A stretch of DNA of 61,805 nt from Bacillota bacterium (GTDB lineage Bacteria; Bacillota; Clostridia; Tissierellales; Sedimentibacteraceae), in NCBI GenBank assembly GCA_023453025.1, contig JAEXUD010000025.1, positions 1 to 61,805 on the forward strand, written 5' to 3'. This document shows, piece by piece, positions 61,723-61,805 of this stretch. The notes under the pieces were generated by a model. It worked only from the letters and a program-made list of their open reading frames with translations. It was not told where the DNA came from and searched no databases. Within the stretch, counting starts at the first letter, position 1. The number at the start of each line of letters is the position of its first letter. The position numbers were made by a program, and so were the translations under genes.

Positions 61723-61805
61723 ATGTATAATCTTCGCTTATTGCGTGAGGAAAGAAAATTGAGTCAGCAAAAGCTGGCAGATGAATTTGATATTGCACAA
61801 TCACA
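61723..61805 (+). CDS. XRE-family regulator, truncated by window end
   Basis: The first 27 codons read MYNLRLLREERKLSQQKLAD and on to EFDIAQS, the start of an XRE/Cro helix-turn-helix. AGGGAGGT lies upstream at a good distance. It continues beyond the window. It is divergent from the MalT-like gene. Confidence 0.75.
   Translation, partial: MYNLRLLREERKLSQQKLADEFDIAQS

Overview
The window comes from an AT-rich, low-GC Firmicute, most likely an obligately anaerobic member of the Clostridia/Tissierellia that ferments organic acids and amino acids. This rests on AGGAGG-type ribosome binding sites, TTGACA-N17-TATAAT promoters, a GTP-type PEP carboxykinase, citrate-lyase-type genes, a LysM/GH18 spore-cortex-type hydrolase, PhoPR/Pst, and a type III glutamine synthetase. 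I cannot fix the genus. Most genes lie on the minus strand. The exceptions are a three-gene operon at 17.6-21.3 kb, purA, and a truncated regulator at the right edge.

Layout. 0.2-9.6 kb: organic-acid cluster. A CitA/DcuS-type kinase and its regulator are followed, after a terminator, by malic enzyme, a 2-hydroxycarboxylate transporter, an aconitase-family dehydratase (large and small subunits) and citrate-lyase-type CitD, CitE and CitF. The simplest combined reading is uptake of malate or citramalate-like acids and conversion to pyruvate and acetate. 9.6-12.5 kb: truA, a 260-bp palindromic element, pckG. 13.1-21.3 kb: a sigma-54 island. A PAS/AAA+ activator lies between a malate/lactate-dehydrogenase-like enzyme with an NhaC antiporter on one side and, divergently, a sigma-54-promoter operon of two PLP enzymes and a YkvI-like membrane protein. 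21.4-31.8 kb: housekeeping genes (DUF554, rsmI, recQ, cupin, tRNA-Leu, rmuC, asd, a glycosidase-like lipoprotein, purA).

32-35 kb: a compact operon of a DUF5685-like protein, a J-domain protein and a membrane protein, then an M20 amidohydrolase. 35.4-41.9 kb: pstSCAB-phoU-phoPR, with a Pho box before a circularly permuted PstS. 42-46 kb: a TPR/GAF/GGDEF protein and a second NhaC antiporter. 46-54.4 kb: a long GlnA-like glutamine synthetase with a HAD phosphatase, a phospholipase-C-like protein, a clostridial two-domain protein, a LysM/GH18 hydrolase, and GlnN preceded by a leader with two mutually exclusive hairpins. 54.6-61.6 kb: CheW, chemoreceptor, PAS-GGDEF-HD-GYP, and a MalT/LuxR-type regulator. 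The window ends inside an XRE regulator.

Several small palindromic elements lie between genes: at 10.5, 12.9 and 31.9 kb, and a hairpin family at 35.2 and 52.1 kb that shows a compensatory base change. The most promising leads are the glnN leader, the sigma-54 island with its unusual dehydrogenase, the DUF5685/DnaJ/membrane operon, and that hairpin family. I see no CRISPR array, complete insertion sequence or prophage.
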